Assembly (NCBI RefSeq): GCF_030063365.1
Contig: NZ_JASISY010000019.1
Span: 1 to 57,428 of the forward strand
Direction of reading: 5' to 3'
Source: Cryobacterium sp. PH29-G1
GTDB taxonomy: Bacteria > Actinomycetota > Actinomycetes > Actinomycetales > Microbacteriaceae
Length of the DNA: 57,428 nt
The notes below the pieces were generated by a model. That model saw nothing but the letters and a program-made list of their open reading frames with translations. It did no database searches and was not told the DNA's origin. The position numbers were made by a program, and so were the translations under genes. Of the stretch, positions 19,192 to 28,625 are shown one piece after another (the stretch's first letter is position 1; the number at the start of each line of letters is the position of its first letter).

Positions 19192-19776
19192 ATGAAACAG
19201 AAGAAGAAAGCGCCCGAGGAGACAAACGAGACCGAGCCTTCCGGATATGCCCGGGAGAGTCGGCCGGAGAAGGTCGTCGCCCGTCTGCGCCCGCATGCCC
19301 GGGTGCTGCTCTGGCCCACCCTGTTTCTGTTTGCCCTGGCCGGCGCCACCGGCTACTTCTACGGCAACATGCCCGAGCCCTGGCAGAACCCGGCACTGCT
19401 GGCCGGCGCCATCGTGCTGGCCGTTCTCGGCTGGCTGCTGCCGTTGGCCGCGTGGCTGACCAAGCGCTACACGATTACCACCCGCCGCATCATCTTTCGC
19501 CACGGCTTCTTCGTGCGCACCCGTCAGGAGCTGCTGCACAGCCGCGGCTACGACGTGAGCGTGCGGCAGAACTGGCTGCAGGCCGGGTTCCACTCGGGCA
19601 CTGTGCTGATTAATTCGGGGCTGGAGCATCCGCTCGTCTTGAAAGATGTGCCCAACGTTGACCTCGTGCAGAGCGTGCTGCACGACCTCATGGAGAAGGC
19701 GAGCACCGTGATGGGATCGCGCCGGCAGGAGCAATCGGCCCACGCCGACGACTCAGCTTTCTGGGGTCGCAGCTAG
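19192..19776 (+). CDS. PH-domain (bPH2/YdbS-like) membrane protein
   Basis: A 194-residue protein with a charged N-terminal tail (Lys/Glu-rich, about 1-35), two adjacent membrane helices (about 40-60 and 66-90) and a bacterial pleckstrin-homology domain: KRYTITTRRIIFRHGFFVRTRQELLHSR, then GTVLINSG and LKDVPNVDLVQSVLHDLM. These features are typical of DUF304/bPH2 proteins, whose role is poorly known. It starts eight bases after birA, so it is probably cotranscribed. The same membrane protein neighbours birA in M. tuberculosis (Rv3278c). Its 3' end overlaps the convergent gtrA-like gene by 24 bases. Confidence 0.85.
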   Translation: MKQKKKAPEETNETEPSGYARESRPEKVVARLRPHARVLLWPTLFLFALAGATGYFYGNMPEPWQNPALLAGAIVLAVLGWLLPLAAWLTKRYTITTRRIIFRHGFFVRTRQELLHSRGYDVSVRQNWLQAGFHSGTVLINSGLEHPLVLKDVPNVDLVQSVLHDLMEKASTVMGSRRQEQSAHADDSAFWGRS

Positions 19777-20307
19777 CCGGATCGCGCCGGTGCGCGTTGG
19801 CACACCGCCGATACCAGCGGATGCCGTGGCCCCGGCAGCAGCCGGAGTCGGCGCGCCGCTGCGGCTCGGTGCAAACACCCAGTAGCGGTAGAGCGTGAAG
19901 CGAAACACCGCGCCGAGCAGCAGGCCGACGATATTGCCCGAGATATTGTCGGCGAGCACGCTCGTATAGCCGAGCACGTAGTGGCTGAACCACAGGCAGG
20001 CGATGCCGATGCCCATGCCCACCAGGCTCACCGCGAGAAACTCCAGCCCCTCGCGCATGGTGTGGTTCTGCCGGTTTTTGCTGAAGGTCCAGTAGCGGTT
20101 GCCGAGCCAGTTCACCAGGATGGCCAGCACGGTCGAGATGACCTTGGCGTAGAGGGGGCCGGCGTGCACGTCGGCCGAGTCCAGCACGGTGGTGCGCAGC
20201 AGGTTGAAGACGGTGAAGTCCACCACGAAGCCCAGCGCACCGACGGCGCCGAACTTGAGTCCCTGACTCAGAAAGCTGAGCAGTCGCTGCTTCACGGTGA
20301 TCGACAT
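19753..20307 (-). CDS. GtrA-like membrane protein 1
   Basis: A 184-residue GtrA-family protein with four membrane helices starting at FGAVGALGFVVDFTVFNLL and including LGNRYWTFSKNR, the typical N-R-x-W-x-F loop, plus FTLYRYWVFAP. GtrA proteins are thought to move polyprenyl-linked sugars across the membrane. A Pro/Ala-rich tail of about 40 residues follows the last helix. Start ATG 20307 is chosen because MSITVKQRLL precedes the first helix; the frame is open to 20394. It is divergent from purK, as Rv3277 is from Rv3276c in M. tuberculosis. Confidence 0.88.
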   Translation of the reverse strand: MSITVKQRLLSFLSQGLKFGAVGALGFVVDFTVFNLLRTTVLDSADVHAGPLYAKVISTVLAILVNWLGNRYWTFSKNRQNHTMREGLEFLAVSLVGMGIGIACLWFSHYVLGYTSVLADNISGNIVGLLLGAVFRFTLYRYWVFAPSRSGAPTPAAAGATASAGIGGVPTRTGAIRLAATPES

Positions 20308-20432
20308 GCGTCCGTCCGACGTTCGGTAAAGTAGTAAAGCACTGAAGTCTCGCAGTCTACGGCGTGCAGAAATTCCCGGGCTGAGTATCAACATGCGTTT
20401 AGCTGAACGCTTGCACAGAAAATGGTGAACAG

Positions 20433-21587
20433 ATGGCTTTGACCGTCGGTGTAATTGGCGCAGGCCAGCTGGCCCGCATGATGATTCCCGCGGCCGTCAA
20501 CCTCGGCATTGAGCTCAAGGTGCTCGCCGAGGCCGACGGCATGTCGGCCGGGCTCGCCGCCGTCAGCGTTGGCGACTACCGCGACCTGCCCACCGTGCTC
20601 GCCTTCGCGAAGACCGTCGATGTGATCACCTTCGATCACGAACACGTACCGCAGGAGATTCTGCGCGAGCTCGTGCGTGAAGGTGTTGCAGTGCATCCTG
20701 GCCCCGACGCCCTGCTCTACGCCCAGGACAAGCTGCTCATGCGTGAAAAGCTCGCCGAACTCGGTCTGCCGGTACCGGACTGGGCGCGCATCACCGACGC
20801 CTCCGGCCTGGCCGATTTTCTGCAGAATCACGGCGGCCGCGCCGTCGTCAAAACCGCCCGCGGTGGCTACGACGGCAAGGGTGTGCGAGTGGTCGGCCAC
20901 GAACACGACGTCGACGACTGGTTTCTGGCGCTAGCCGAAGACGGCAATGGTGGCGCGCTTCTGGTGGAAGAGCTCGTGGAGTTCACCCGAGAGCTTGCCC
21001 AGGTGGTCGCCCGCCGCCCCAGCGGTGAGATCGCGGTCTGGCCGGTCGTGGAGACCGTGCAGAAAGATGGCGTCTGCGCCGAGGTCATCGCACCGGCCCC
21101 GCAGTCGATGGGGCGCCTGGCCGACGTGGCTACCGATATCGCCATGGCCGTGGCCGAGGGCATCGGCGTCACCGGGGTGCTTGCCGTTGAACTGTTTCAA
21201 ACAACGGATGAGCGCCTCCTCGTGAACGAGCTGGCGATGCGCCCGCACAACAGCGGACACTGGTCTATTGAGGGCTCAACGACCAGCCAGTTCGAGCAGC
21301 ACCTGCGCGCGGTGCTAGACCTGCCGTTGGGTGCGACGGGCGCCCGCGACACGTGGACGGTCATGGTGAACGTCTTCGGCGGGCCGGCGTCGGGCTCGAT
21401 GGGCGACCGGTATTCGACGGCTCTGGCGGAGCATCCGCTTGTCAAGGTGCACAACTACGGCAAGGCCAGCCGGCCCGGGCGCAAGGTCGGCCACGTCACC
21501 GCGGGCGGCGACGATCTCGACGAGGTTGTCTATCAGGCGCGCGCCACCGCGCAGCTCTTTCAAGACCCGGCACCAATAAATCAGTAA
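20433..21587 (+). CDS. purK: N5-carboxyaminoimidazole ribonucleotide synthase
   Basis: A 384-residue ATP-grasp enzyme of de novo purine synthesis: AIR + bicarbonate + ATP give N5-CAIR. It starts with the dinucleotide-like fold [13 protein letters not shown], followed by the ATP-grasp core with [14 protein letters not shown] and [18 protein letters not shown] (the HNSGH motif of PurK). PurE follows after 13 bases. The region upstream has a small GCGTT-TAGCTG-AACGC inverted repeat close to the start and a weak GGTGA Shine-Dalgarno. Confidence 0.96.
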   Translation: MALTVGVIGAGQLARMMIPAAVNLGIELKVLAEADGMSAGLAAVSVGDYRDLPTVLAFAKTVDVITFDHEHVPQEILRELVREGVAVHPGPDALLYAQDKLLMREKLAELGLPVPDWARITDASGLADFLQNHGGRAVVKTARGGYDGKGVRVVGHEHDVDDWFLALAEDGNGGALLVEELVEFTRELAQVVARRPSGEIAVWPVVETVQKDGVCAEVIAPAPQSMGRLADVATDIAMAVAEGIGVTGVLAVELFQTTDERLLVNELAMRPHNSGHWSIEGSTTSQFEQHLRAVLDLPLGATGARDTWTVMVNVFGGPASGSMGDRYSTALAEHPLVKVHNYGKASRPGRKVGHVTAGGDDLDEVVYQARATAQLFQDPAPINQ

Positions 21588-21600
21588 TAGGATCATCTGC

Positions 21601-22164
21601 GTGCCAGCGAACAACATGCCCGAAAAAGACGTGCCCGAAAACGGCGATGCGTTCAGCGCGCCCGACACCGCCCAGGCGCCACTCGTCGGCCTGGTCATGG
21701 GCAGTGACTCCGACTTCACGGTGATGAGCGCTGCGGCCCAGACCCTGAAAGACTTCGGGGTGGCACACGAGGTGCAGGTGGTGTCGGCGCACCGTACCCC
21801 GGAGAAGATGCTCGACTACGGTCGCAGCGCGCAGGCCCGCGGCCTCAAGGTGATCATCGCCGGAGCCGGGGGCGCCGCGCACCTGCCCGGCATGCTCGCC
21901 GCCATGACCACGTTGCCGGTGGTGGGGGTGCCCGTTCCACTCGGGCTGCTCGACGGCCTCGACTCGCTCTTGTCGATCGTGCAGATGCCGGCCGGCGTGC
22001 CGGTCGCCACCGTCTCCATCGGTGGGGCAAAGAACGCGGCCCTGATCGCGATCAAGATTCTGGCCACGAGCGATGACGCGCTGCGCGTGCAGCTCGAAGA
22101 CTATTCCGTGCAACTCGCAGACCTGGTCGAGCAGAAGAACCGGGACCTCCAGACGCGATTATGA
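21601..22164 (+). CDS. purE: N5-carboxyaminoimidazole ribonucleotide mutase
   Basis: A 187-residue class I PurE that converts N5-CAIR to [14 protein letters not shown] (phosphate and substrate loop), SAHRTPEKM with the catalytic His, and [16 protein letters not shown] are all present. A disordered N-terminus of about 27 residues (Met/Pro/Glu/Asp-rich) precedes the fold; GTG 21601 has AGGATC seven bases upstream, and an in-frame ATG at 21616 is an alternative. Its stop overlaps the LCP gene start (ATGA), coupling purine synthesis to a cell-wall gene, a link of position rather than of pathway. Confidence 0.95.
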   Translation: MPANNMPEKDVPENGDAFSAPDTAQAPLVGLVMGSDSDFTVMSAAAQTLKDFGVAHEVQVVSAHRTPEKMLDYGRSAQARGLKVIIAGAGGAAHLPGMLAAMTTLPVVGVPVPLGLLDGLDSLLSIVQMPAGVPVATVSIGGAKNAALIAIKILATSDDALRVQLEDYSVQLADLVEQKNRDLQTRL

Positions 22165-23525
22165 GTAGTACGACAAACCCGATCCGGTACCCGAATTCCG
22201 GCTCCGCACGTGTCATGACAACGCGTGCGTGGTGGCTTGTCGTGCTCAATTTCATTCTTCCCGGTTCGGCGCAGGTACTGGCCGGCAACCGGCGGCTGGG
22301 CCGATTCGGTCTTCGGGCCAGCCTCACGCTCGTGGTGCTCGCGATCATCGCCGGTGCTATCTACCTGTTCTGGCCCGAGGTCGTGCTCACCGTGTTCACG
22401 AACAGCATCGGTTTGTGGGCCGCCGCCGCCGTGCTCGTGTTTTACGCCCTCACCTGGTTTGTGCTCACCGTCAACACCCTCAGCCTGATCAAGCTGTTCC
22501 AGGCAGCGCCCGGCGCCCGCCCGCTGATCGCGGGTTTCTCGGCCGCGCTCATGGTCATCGTCTGCGGCACCGCCGGGTACGGTGCCTTTGTCGCCACCTC
22601 GGCGAGCGGATTCCTGTCCTCCGTCTTCGTCGCCGGACCGAGCGAACCGCCGGTCGATGGCCGCTACAACATTCTGCTGCTCGGCGGCGACGCCGGCGCC
22701 GACCGCGACGGCCTGCGCCCCGACAGCATCTCCGTGGTCAGTATTGATGCTACGACCGGCCAGGCCACGACCATCAGCCTGCCGCGCAACCTCGAGAAGG
22801 TGCCGTTCTCGGAGGGCTCCTCGCTCGGCGCTCTCTACCCAGACGGCTACGGTGCCATCGACGGATGCGACGTGTCGGCGTGCATGCTCAACTCGATTTT
22901 CACCGAGGCCGAGGTGAAACGTCCCGAGTACTATCCCGACGCGGTGGCCCAGGGGAGTTCCCCGGGTATTCAGGCCACGCTTGAAGCGGCGCAGGGCATC
23001 ACCGGACTGACCATCCAGTACTTCGTGCTGATCGATATGCAGGGCTTCTCCGACCTGATCGACGCCCTCGGCGGCGTCGACATCGACGTGAAAAACCGCG
23101 TTCCGGTGCACACCGATGAAACCTTCACCAAGGTGCTGTTCTGGTTCGAACCGGGCATGCAGCACATGGACGGGTATCACGCCCTCTGGTACGCCCGCTC
23201 CCGCCACGGCACGAGCGACTACGACCGCATGCAGCGCCAGACCCAGTTGCAGGAGGCCCTGCTCGCGCAGGCCAGCCCGGCGAACGTGCTCGCCAAGTTT
23301 CAGGGCGTAGCAGCCGCCGGCACTCGGGTCGTCAAGACCGATGTGCCGCAGGGCATGCTCGGCTACTTCGTGAACCTCGCCTCCAAGACCAAAGAACTGC
23401 CGGTCATTTCGGTGCCGATGATTCCCGATAACGGTGTCGACCCTGAAAACCCCGACTACGCCGCCATCCAGGCCATGGTTGCCAAAGCTCTCGCGCCCGC
23501 GCCGACCGCCACGCCAACCCCCTAG
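22161..23525 (+). CDS. LCP (LytR-CpsA-Psr) family cell-wall glycopolymer transferase
   Basis: A 454-residue membrane protein that transfers undecaprenyl-linked glycopolymers onto peptidoglycan outside the cell. The N-terminal part has about four membrane helices (residues about 23-150), unusual because many LCP proteins have one. The LCP domain shows [19 protein letters not shown] and [18 protein letters not shown] near the start, then [17 protein letters not shown], with the conserved Arg and Asp residues that bind the lipid phosphate. A Pro/Thr/Ala tail ends the protein. Its place beside an EPS locus suggests it anchors that polymer. Coupled to purE by ATGA. Confidence 0.93.
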   Translation: MSSTTNPIRYPNSGSARVMTTRAWWLVVLNFILPGSAQVLAGNRRLGRFGLRASLTLVVLAIIAGAIYLFWPEVVLTVFTNSIGLWAAAAVLVFYALTWFVLTVNTLSLIKLFQAAPGARPLIAGFSAALMVIVCGTAGYGAFVATSASGFLSSVFVAGPSEPPVDGRYNILLLGGDAGADRDGLRPDSISVVSIDATTGQATTISLPRNLEKVPFSEGSSLGALYPDGYGAIDGCDVSACMLNSIFTEAEVKRPEYYPDAVAQGSSPGIQATLEAAQGITGLTIQYFVLIDMQGFSDLIDALGGVDIDVKNRVPVHTDETFTKVLFWFEPGMQHMDGYHALWYARSRHGTSDYDRMQRQTQLQEALLAQASPANVLAKFQGVAAAGTRVVKTDVPQGMLGYFVNLASKTKELPVISVPMIPDNGVDPENPDYAAIQAMVAKALAPAPTATPTP

Positions 23526-23587
23526 CTATCGCGCCGCAGGGCCCGGCCGGCCGAGACCGGCCAAACACCAAACACCGTCACCCCTGC

Positions 23588-23607
23588 TGGTCGAGCCGGT
23601 CGAGACC
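23588..23607. repeat. Dispersed TGGTCGAG...GTCGAGACC repeat
   Basis: TGGTCGAGCCGGTCGAGACC, in the 134-base gap between convergent genes, matches a short intergenic repeat common in many actinobacterial genomes (from memory). A CCGGCC-GAGA-CCGGCC inverted pair lies just upstream at 23546-23563 and may help end transcription. Confidence 0.5.
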
Positions 23608-23659
23608 GCAGTCCACCCTGTTGCGGCACCAATCGCGGCAGCGGATGCCGCCGAGCGCC

Positions 23660-24085
23660 TCAGCCCAGCTCCGCCGCACTGCGCCGGAAGGAGAACTTCT
23701 GGTGCCCGAAGAAGCTGAGCAGGGTCGTCGCCACAAGAATCATCAGCTGGGCGAGCAGCGGCGGAACGTCGGCGACTTCCACCAGCAGCGGCAGCGCGGC
23801 CGCGTTGATGCCAATAGCCACCAGGTACACGCTCACGAACCGGGTAAAGTCCCGCAGCAGGTGTCCGTGCACCGGAAAAACGAATCGCCGGTACAGCACG
23901 AAGGCGAGGGTGATGCCGACCACGTAGGACAGTGCCAGGCTCAGTAGGTAGCCGAGGTAAACATCCGCGAACACCCACAGGGTGAATGCCGAAAAGACCA
24001 GATATCCGACCACCGTGTTCGTGACTCCGACCGCGAGAAAGCGAACCCGCTGGTCTCTCGCCAGTCGGCCGATGACGGTGCGCAC
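23660..24085 (-). CDS. GtrA-like membrane protein 2
   Basis: A 141-residue GtrA-family protein with four membrane helices, beginning VRFLAVGVTNTVVGYLVF and containing FVLYRRFVFPV and the C-terminal FFGHQKFSFRR, the usual aromatic-Arg loop. It is the last gene of the minus-strand rmlB-rmlD-glycosyltransferase operon, three bases after the glycosyltransferase stop, GTG start. The likely role is export of a polyprenyl-phosphate sugar for decoration of the surface polymer. Sequence similarity to the other GtrA protein (19753) is limited to the family pattern. Confidence 0.88.
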   Translation of the reverse strand: MRTVIGRLARDQRVRFLAVGVTNTVVGYLVFSAFTLWVFADVYLGYLLSLALSYVVGITLAFVLYRRFVFPVHGHLLRDFTRFVSVYLVAIGINAAALPLLVEVADVPPLLAQLMILVATTLLSFFGHQKFSFRRSAAELG

Positions 24086-24088
24086 GGG

Positions 24089-25231
24089 CTAGAGGTCGGC
24101 GTGCAGCTGCCAGACCCGCTCGGCGGAGTCCGTCCAGCTGAAGGCGCGCGCCCGGTCCCCGCCAAAGATGCTCATGCGGTTGCGCAGTGCGCTGTCGCCG
24201 AGCACCCGGTTGACCGCCTCAACGAGTCGCGCGGGGTAGTCCTTGCCGTTGGAACGCTCCACCGCGAGACCGGCGTCACCGGCTGCTTCGAGCAGCGCCG
24301 GGGCGTCGGAGTGCACGACCGGTGTGCCAAGGGAGAACGCCTCAATGATGGGCAGGGCGAAGCCTTCTTCTAAGCTCGGATAGACGAACACGCTCGCCCG
24401 GGCAATCACCACGGCCAGGTCGGAGTCGCTCAGTCCCGACAGGGCGCGCACGCGACCCGGGGCCAGTCCGGCTTCATCGGCCACGGAGGCCAGGTCGAGC
24501 TCGCCCCAAGTGTCCGGCCCGAGCACGATCAACGGCAGGTCCGGCGCGTCCGGCAGCCCGAGCGCCGTGATCAGTGCGGCCACGGCCTTGCGCGGGTCTA
24601 GCGAGCCGGAGGTCAGAATGTACTGCGCGGGCAGCCCCAGCGCCTGCAGGCGCTCTTCCACGACGGAATCAGCCGGCAGCACGAGGCCGCGGCCCACGGC
24701 GTTGCCGATGACGCGCACCCGGTCGCCGAGGTCCATGATCTCGGTGAGCTGACTGGCCACGGCGTGGCTCGGCACGACAATCGCGTCGGCGTGCTTGCGC
24801 GAGCGCTTGAGCATACCCTTGGTCCAGGCGACGGTGGCCGGGGTCAGCGACGACGGATGCGTCCACGCCAGCACGTCGTGCAGGGTCACCACAATCTGGG
24901 TACCGTCGTCGCCCCGGCTGTGGCGGCGCAGCGGCGCGAGCAGCCCGGGGGCATGAATGAGCCCGGTGCCCGTTCCGGCGGTCACACCGAGAGCCCAGGC
25001 CGTGGCCAGTTCGCGGCGAGCGAGCGTGGTCTTGTGCAGGTTGGCCAGGCCGGGCAGCGCGGCCTCAATGAGTTCATACTGGGCGGGCGGCGACGACGAG
25101 ACAATACCCTCAACGTCGCACCCGGCTGGCGCGGTCGCAATCAGCGCGCGCGCGAGTTCCTCGGTGTAACGCCCGACCCCGCCCGGAACCGGGGCGACCA
25201 TCTGGTCGACGACTACCCGCAGAGTGATCAT
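24089..25231 (-). CDS. GT4-type glycosyltransferase
   Basis: A 380-residue GT-B fold enzyme. The N-terminal domain begins VDQMVAPVPGGVGRYTEELA (glycine-rich acceptor loop); the C-terminal domain has LTSGSLDPRKAVAALI and PSLEEGFALPIIEAFSLGTPVV, the EX7E motif of retaining GT4 enzymes. Its ATG overlaps the rmlD stop (ATGA). In this operon a rhamnosyl- or mannosyltransferase role is plausible, but donor and acceptor cannot be read from sequence. Confidence 0.88.
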   Translation of the reverse strand: MITLRVVVDQMVAPVPGGVGRYTEELARALIATAPAGCDVEGIVSSSPPAQYELIEAALPGLANLHKTTLARRELATAWALGVTAGTGTGLIHAPGLLAPLRRHSRGDDGTQIVVTLHDVLAWTHPSSLTPATVAWTKGMLKRSRKHADAIVVPSHAVASQLTEIMDLGDRVRVIGNAVGRGLVLPADSVVEERLQALGLPAQYILTSGSLDPRKAVAALITALGLPDAPDLPLIVLGPDTWGELDLASVADEAGLAPGRVRALSGLSDSDLAVVIARASVFVYPSLEEGFALPIIEAFSLGTPVVHSDAPALLEAAGDAGLAVERSNGKDYPARLVEAVNRVLGDSALRNRMSIFGGDRARAFSWTDSAERVWQLHADL

Positions 25232-26082
25232 GGTGTCTCGAAAACCCCCGCGGCGAAGGCGGCGGCCTGAGCCTCCTGCCAGGGGCGCATCGGCGCGAGG
25301 CCGGCGGCAGCCCAGTTGGCGTGGCCGAGCACCGAATAGGCCGGGCGCGGCGCGGGCAGCACAAAGGCCGAGCTGTCGGTGGGCAGTATGCGTTCCGGGT
25401 CGAGTCCGGCGAGGACAAACACGTCGCGGGCCTGGTCGAACTTCGACGCGAGGCCCGAGTTCGTGCCGTGGTAGATGCCGGCGGGGGCGTCGGCGTCCAG
25501 CAGCAGCACGATCTGAGCGGCGAGATCCACCGTCCAGGTCGGCTGGCCGACCTGATCGGTGACCACGCTCAGGGTGTCGCGCTTTGCAGCGGCATTGAGC
25601 ATGGTCTTAGCGAAGTTCGGTCCGTTCTTGCCGTACAGCCAGGCGGTGCGCACGATGTAGCTGCGCGCTGCGTTCTCTGCCTGCACAAAGTCTTCGCCGG
25701 CGGCCTTGGTGCGGCCGTAGGCCGAGATCGGGTTGTGCTGGGTGTTCTCGGCGTAGGGCGTGGTGGCACTGCCGTCAAAGACGTAGTCCGTTGAAATCTG
25801 CACGAGCTTCGCCTGCAGAGCGGATGCCGCCACCGCAAGATTACGCGGCCCCACCGCGTTCACCGCGTAGGCCTCGTCTTCGTTCGTCTCCGCGTCGTCG
25901 ACCTTGGTGTACGCGGCGGCGTTGATGATGACGTCGTGGCCGGCGACGGCGGCCGTGACCGCGGCCAGGTCGGTCACGTCGAGGTCGGCGCGGCCGAGAG
26001 CGGTCACCTCGCGGCCGGCCAAAGCCGTCTGCAGGTCGCGCCCCAGCATGCCGGTGGCGCCCGTGATCAGGTAGCGGGTCAT
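25228..26082 (-). CDS. rmlD: dTDP-4-dehydrorhamnose reductase
   Basis: A 284-residue short-chain dehydrogenase that performs the last step of dTDP-L-rhamnose synthesis. The NAD(P)-binding motif is GATGMLGRDL (8-17); INAAAYTKVDDAE, STDYVFDG and the catalytic Tyr-Lys YGRTK (SAYGRTKAAGE) follow. It lies one base downstream of rmlB and overlaps the glycosyltransferase start, forming the minus-strand arm of a divergent rhamnose locus. Confidence 0.95.
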   Translation of the reverse strand: MTRYLITGATGMLGRDLQTALAGREVTALGRADLDVTDLAAVTAAVAGHDVIINAAAYTKVDDAETNEDEAYAVNAVGPRNLAVAASALQAKLVQISTDYVFDGSATTPYAENTQHNPISAYGRTKAAGEDFVQAENAARSYIVRTAWLYGKNGPNFAKTMLNAAAKRDTLSVVTDQVGQPTWTVDLAAQIVLLLDADAPAGIYHGTNSGLASKFDQARDVFVLAGLDPERILPTDSSAFVLPAPRPAYSVLGHANWAAAGLAPMRPWQEAQAAAFAAGVFETP

Positions 26083-26083
26083 A

Positions 26084-27070
26084 TTAGTTCAGCGCCGCCC
26101 GAGCCTTGAGCGGCTCCCACCACTGGCGGTTGTCGCGGTACCACTGCACGACGTCGGCGAGGCCCTGTTCGAACGGAACCTCGGGGGCGTAGCCCAGTTC
26201 GGCCTGAATTTTGCTGATGTCCACCGAGTAGCGCAGGTCGTGGCCGAGACGGTCGGCGACGCGGTCAACGTACGACCAGTCCTTGCCGGTCGAGTCCAGC
26301 AGCAGCTGGGTGAGTTCCTTGTTGGTCAGCTCGGTGCCGCCGCCGATGTTGTAGATCTCCCCGGCGCGGCCGCCGACGAGCACCATGGCGATCGCACGGG
26401 TGTGATCGTCAACGTGCAGCCAGTCGCGAATGTTGTTGCCCTCGCCATAGAGAGGAACGTGCAGGTCGTCGATCAGGTTGCTGACGAACAGCGGGATGAC
26501 CTTTTCGGGAAAGTGGTACGGGCCGTAGTTGTTCGAGCAGCGCGTGATCGATACGTTCAGGCCATGGGTGCGGTGGTAGCTGCGGGCGAGCAGGTCGCTG
26601 CCGGCCTTCGACGCGGAATAGGGGGAGTTGGGCTCAAGAGCCCGCTCCTCGTTCCAGGAGCCTTCGGCGATGGAACCGTAGACCTCGTCGGTGGAGACGT
26701 GCACGAACCGGGCCAGGTTGTGGCGCAGGGCCGCGTCGAGCAGCTGCTGGGTGCCGAGCACGTTGGTCTCAACGAAGATCGTCGAATCCATCACGGACCG
26801 GTCCACGTGGCTTTCGGCGGCGAAATGCACCACCGCGTCCAGGCCGGGAAAGAGCGTGTCGAGCAGCTTGCCGTCGCGAATGTCGCCGTGCACGAAGGAG
26901 TAGCGCGGTGAATCGGCGATCGGGGCGAGGTTTTCGAGGTTGCCCGAGTAGGTCAACGCGTCGAGTACAACAACCTCGGCGCCCTCCAGGCCCGGGTACT
27001 TGTCTTCAATCGTGCGTCGGACAAAGTTGGAGCCGATAAAACCGGCGCCGCCGGTGACGAGGATCTTCAT
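26084..27070 (-). CDS. rmlB: dTDP-glucose 4,6-dehydratase
   Basis: A 328-residue NAD-dependent SDR that converts dTDP-glucose to dTDP-4-keto-6-deoxyglucose. GGAGFIGSNFVRR binds NAD; HFAAESHVDRS, VSTDEVYG (Asp-Glu catalytic pair) and the YSASKAG Tyr/Lys are present. ATG 27070 is chosen because MKILVTGGAGF is the family N-terminus; the frame extends to 27265 over the divergent rmlC and is rejected. The 72-base gap to rmlC carries the promoters for both arms. Confidence 0.96.
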   Translation of the reverse strand: MKILVTGGAGFIGSNFVRRTIEDKYPGLEGAEVVVLDALTYSGNLENLAPIADSPRYSFVHGDIRDGKLLDTLFPGLDAVVHFAAESHVDRSVMDSTIFVETNVLGTQQLLDAALRHNLARFVHVSTDEVYGSIAEGSWNEERALEPNSPYSASKAGSDLLARSYHRTHGLNVSITRCSNNYGPYHFPEKVIPLFVSNLIDDLHVPLYGEGNNIRDWLHVDDHTRAIAMVLVGGRAGEIYNIGGGTELTNKELTQLLLDSTGKDWSYVDRVADRLGHDLRYSVDISKIQAELGYAPEVPFEQGLADVVQWYRDNRQWWEPLKARAALN

Positions 27071-27129
27071 ATAGGAGTACCGTTCCGTTCGCTTGGGTGG
27101 CCTCCGCGATTCTACCGGAACCCAATTGC

Positions 27130-27143
27130 TAGACTGCCAAACG
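27130..27143 (+). promoter_or_regulatory. Putative -10 box, leaderless start of rmlC
   Basis: TAGACT (27130-27135), then seven bases, then the GTG start at 27143. No Shine-Dalgarno lies in the gap, so a leaderless mRNA for the rmlC-rmlA arm is likely. Confidence 0.5.
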
Positions 27144-27751
27144 TGCAGATTCGAGAGCTTTCTATCCCCGATTCCTATGAAATCACCCCGAAGCAGTTTG
27201 GTGACGACCGGGGAGTGTTCCTCGAGTGGTACCGGTTTGACAAGCTTGAAGAAGAGGTCGGGCACAAACTCGACCTAGCCCAGGCCAACACATCGGTCTC
27301 GAAACGCGGTTCCGTGCGCGGCATCCACTTCGCCGATGTACCGCCCAGCCAAGCCAAATACGTCACGGCCGTTCACGGCGCGGTCCTCGACTACATCGTC
27401 GATATTCGCGTCGGGTCCCCGACGTACGGTCAGTGGGACAGCGTGCTGCTCGATGACACCGACCGACGCGCCGTCTACATCGCTGAGGGCCTCGGCCACT
27501 GCTTCGTAGCACTGACCGACAACGCCACCGTCAGCTACCTTGTCAATAGCACCTTCAGCCCGGGTCGCGAACACGGCATCAATCCTCTCGACCCGGAGGT
27601 CGGTTTGGTCTTTCCGCCCGAAGCCGGCGAACTCTTGCTGTCGCCCAAAGACACAGACGCCCCGAGCCTGGCTGACGCCGCGGCCAGCGGCCTGCTGCCC
27701 ACGTGGGCCGCGGCCCGCGCCTACTACGACACTCTGAACGACAGGAAGTAA
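27143..27751 (+). CDS. rmlC: dTDP-4-dehydrorhamnose 3,5-epimerase
   Basis: A 202-residue cupin epimerase. [20 protein letters not shown] carries the catalytic His, [16 protein letters not shown] and [17 protein letters not shown] form the rest of the active site, matching RmlC. GTG 27143 gives the usual N-terminus ([16 protein letters not shown]). rmlA follows after two bases. It is divergent from rmlB-rmlD, so the four rhamnose genes are transcribed as two arms from one short region. Confidence 0.95.
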   Translation: MQIRELSIPDSYEITPKQFGDDRGVFLEWYRFDKLEEEVGHKLDLAQANTSVSKRGSVRGIHFADVPPSQAKYVTAVHGAVLDYIVDIRVGSPTYGQWDSVLLDDTDRRAVYIAEGLGHCFVALTDNATVSYLVNSTFSPGREHGINPLDPEVGLVFPPEAGELLLSPKDTDAPSLADAAASGLLPTWAAARAYYDTLNDRK

Positions 27752-27753
27752 TC

Positions 27754-28623
27754 ATGCGCGGAATCATTCTTGCCGGCGGTTCAGGCACGCGCCTGTGGCC
27801 GATCACCAAAGGCATCTCGAAGCAGCTCATGCCCATATGGGACAAGCCGATGATCTACTACCCCTTGTCGACGCTCATGATGGCGGACATCAAGGAAATC
27901 CTGATCATCACGACGCCCGAATACAACGACCAGTTTCGCGCCCTGCTTGGCGATGGCTCCGACCTCGGCATAAGCATTGAGTATGCAGTTCAGCCTTCCC
28001 CTGATGGTCTAGCCCAAGCTTTTATCATCGGCGAAGAATTTATCGGTGAAGACAGCGTTGCTCTCGTGCTCGGCGACAACATCTTTCACGGTGCCGGACT
28101 CGGATCAGCGCTGCGGGGCAATGCCGAGATCGAGGGAGCGCGCATTTTCGCGTATCACGTGAGCAACCCCACGTCGTATGGCGTGGTCGAGTTCGACGAA
28201 AACGGCACGGCGATCTCCATCGAAGAAAAGCCAACGAAGCCCAAGAGTAACTATGCGGTGCCGGGGCTGTACTTCTACGACAATTCGGTCGTTGAAATCG
28301 CGAAAACCATCGAGCCTAGCGCGCGTGGCGAGTTGGAGATCAGCACCATCAATGAGCGCTACCTCGACGCCGGTACACTGCACGTTCAGGTACTTGACCG
28401 CGGCACCGCCTGGCTCGACACCGGCACGTTCGAGTCGATGATGCAGGCTTCCGAGTACGTGCGTGTCATTGAAGACCGCCAGGGTTTCAAGGTGGGCTGC
28501 ATCGAGGAGATCGCTTGGCGCGCTGGTTGGATCACGGATGCGCAGCTCGCAGTACTCGCCGCTCCGTTGCTCAAGAGCGGATACGGACGATACCTCGCGG
28601 GCTTGATCGCCACGGCAGATTGA
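27754..28623 (+). CDS. rmlA: Glucose-1-phosphate thymidylyltransferase
   Basis: A 289-residue nucleotidyltransferase that makes dTDP-glucose from glucose-1-P and d[21 protein letters not shown] holds the signature G-G-x-[29 protein letters not shown] (metal Asp) and [20 protein letters not shown] follow. AGGAAG lies six bases before ATG 27754. It meets the convergent glycosyltransferase with a two-base gap, leaving no room for a separate terminator. Confidence 0.96.
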   Translation: MRGIILAGGSGTRLWPITKGISKQLMPIWDKPMIYYPLSTLMMADIKEILIITTPEYNDQFRALLGDGSDLGISIEYAVQPSPDGLAQAFIIGEEFIGEDSVALVLGDNIFHGAGLGSALRGNAEIEGARIFAYHVSNPTSYGVVEFDENGTAISIEEKPTKPKSNYAVPGLYFYDNSVVEIAKTIEPSARGELEISTINERYLDAGTLHVQVLDRGTAWLDTGTFESMMQASEYVRVIEDRQGFKVGCIEEIAWRAGWITDAQLAVLAAPLLKSGYGRYLAGLIATAD

Positions 28624-28625
28624 CT

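Noticed and set aside
20308..20432. Purine riboswitch or PurR box upstream of purK
   Set aside because: No conserved purine-aptamer core or CGAA-type box is visible; only a small GCGTT/AACGC inverted repeat.
26084..27265. N-terminal extension of RmlB by 65 residues
   Set aside because: The added part runs antisense through rmlC, while MKILVTGG at 27070 is the normal family start.
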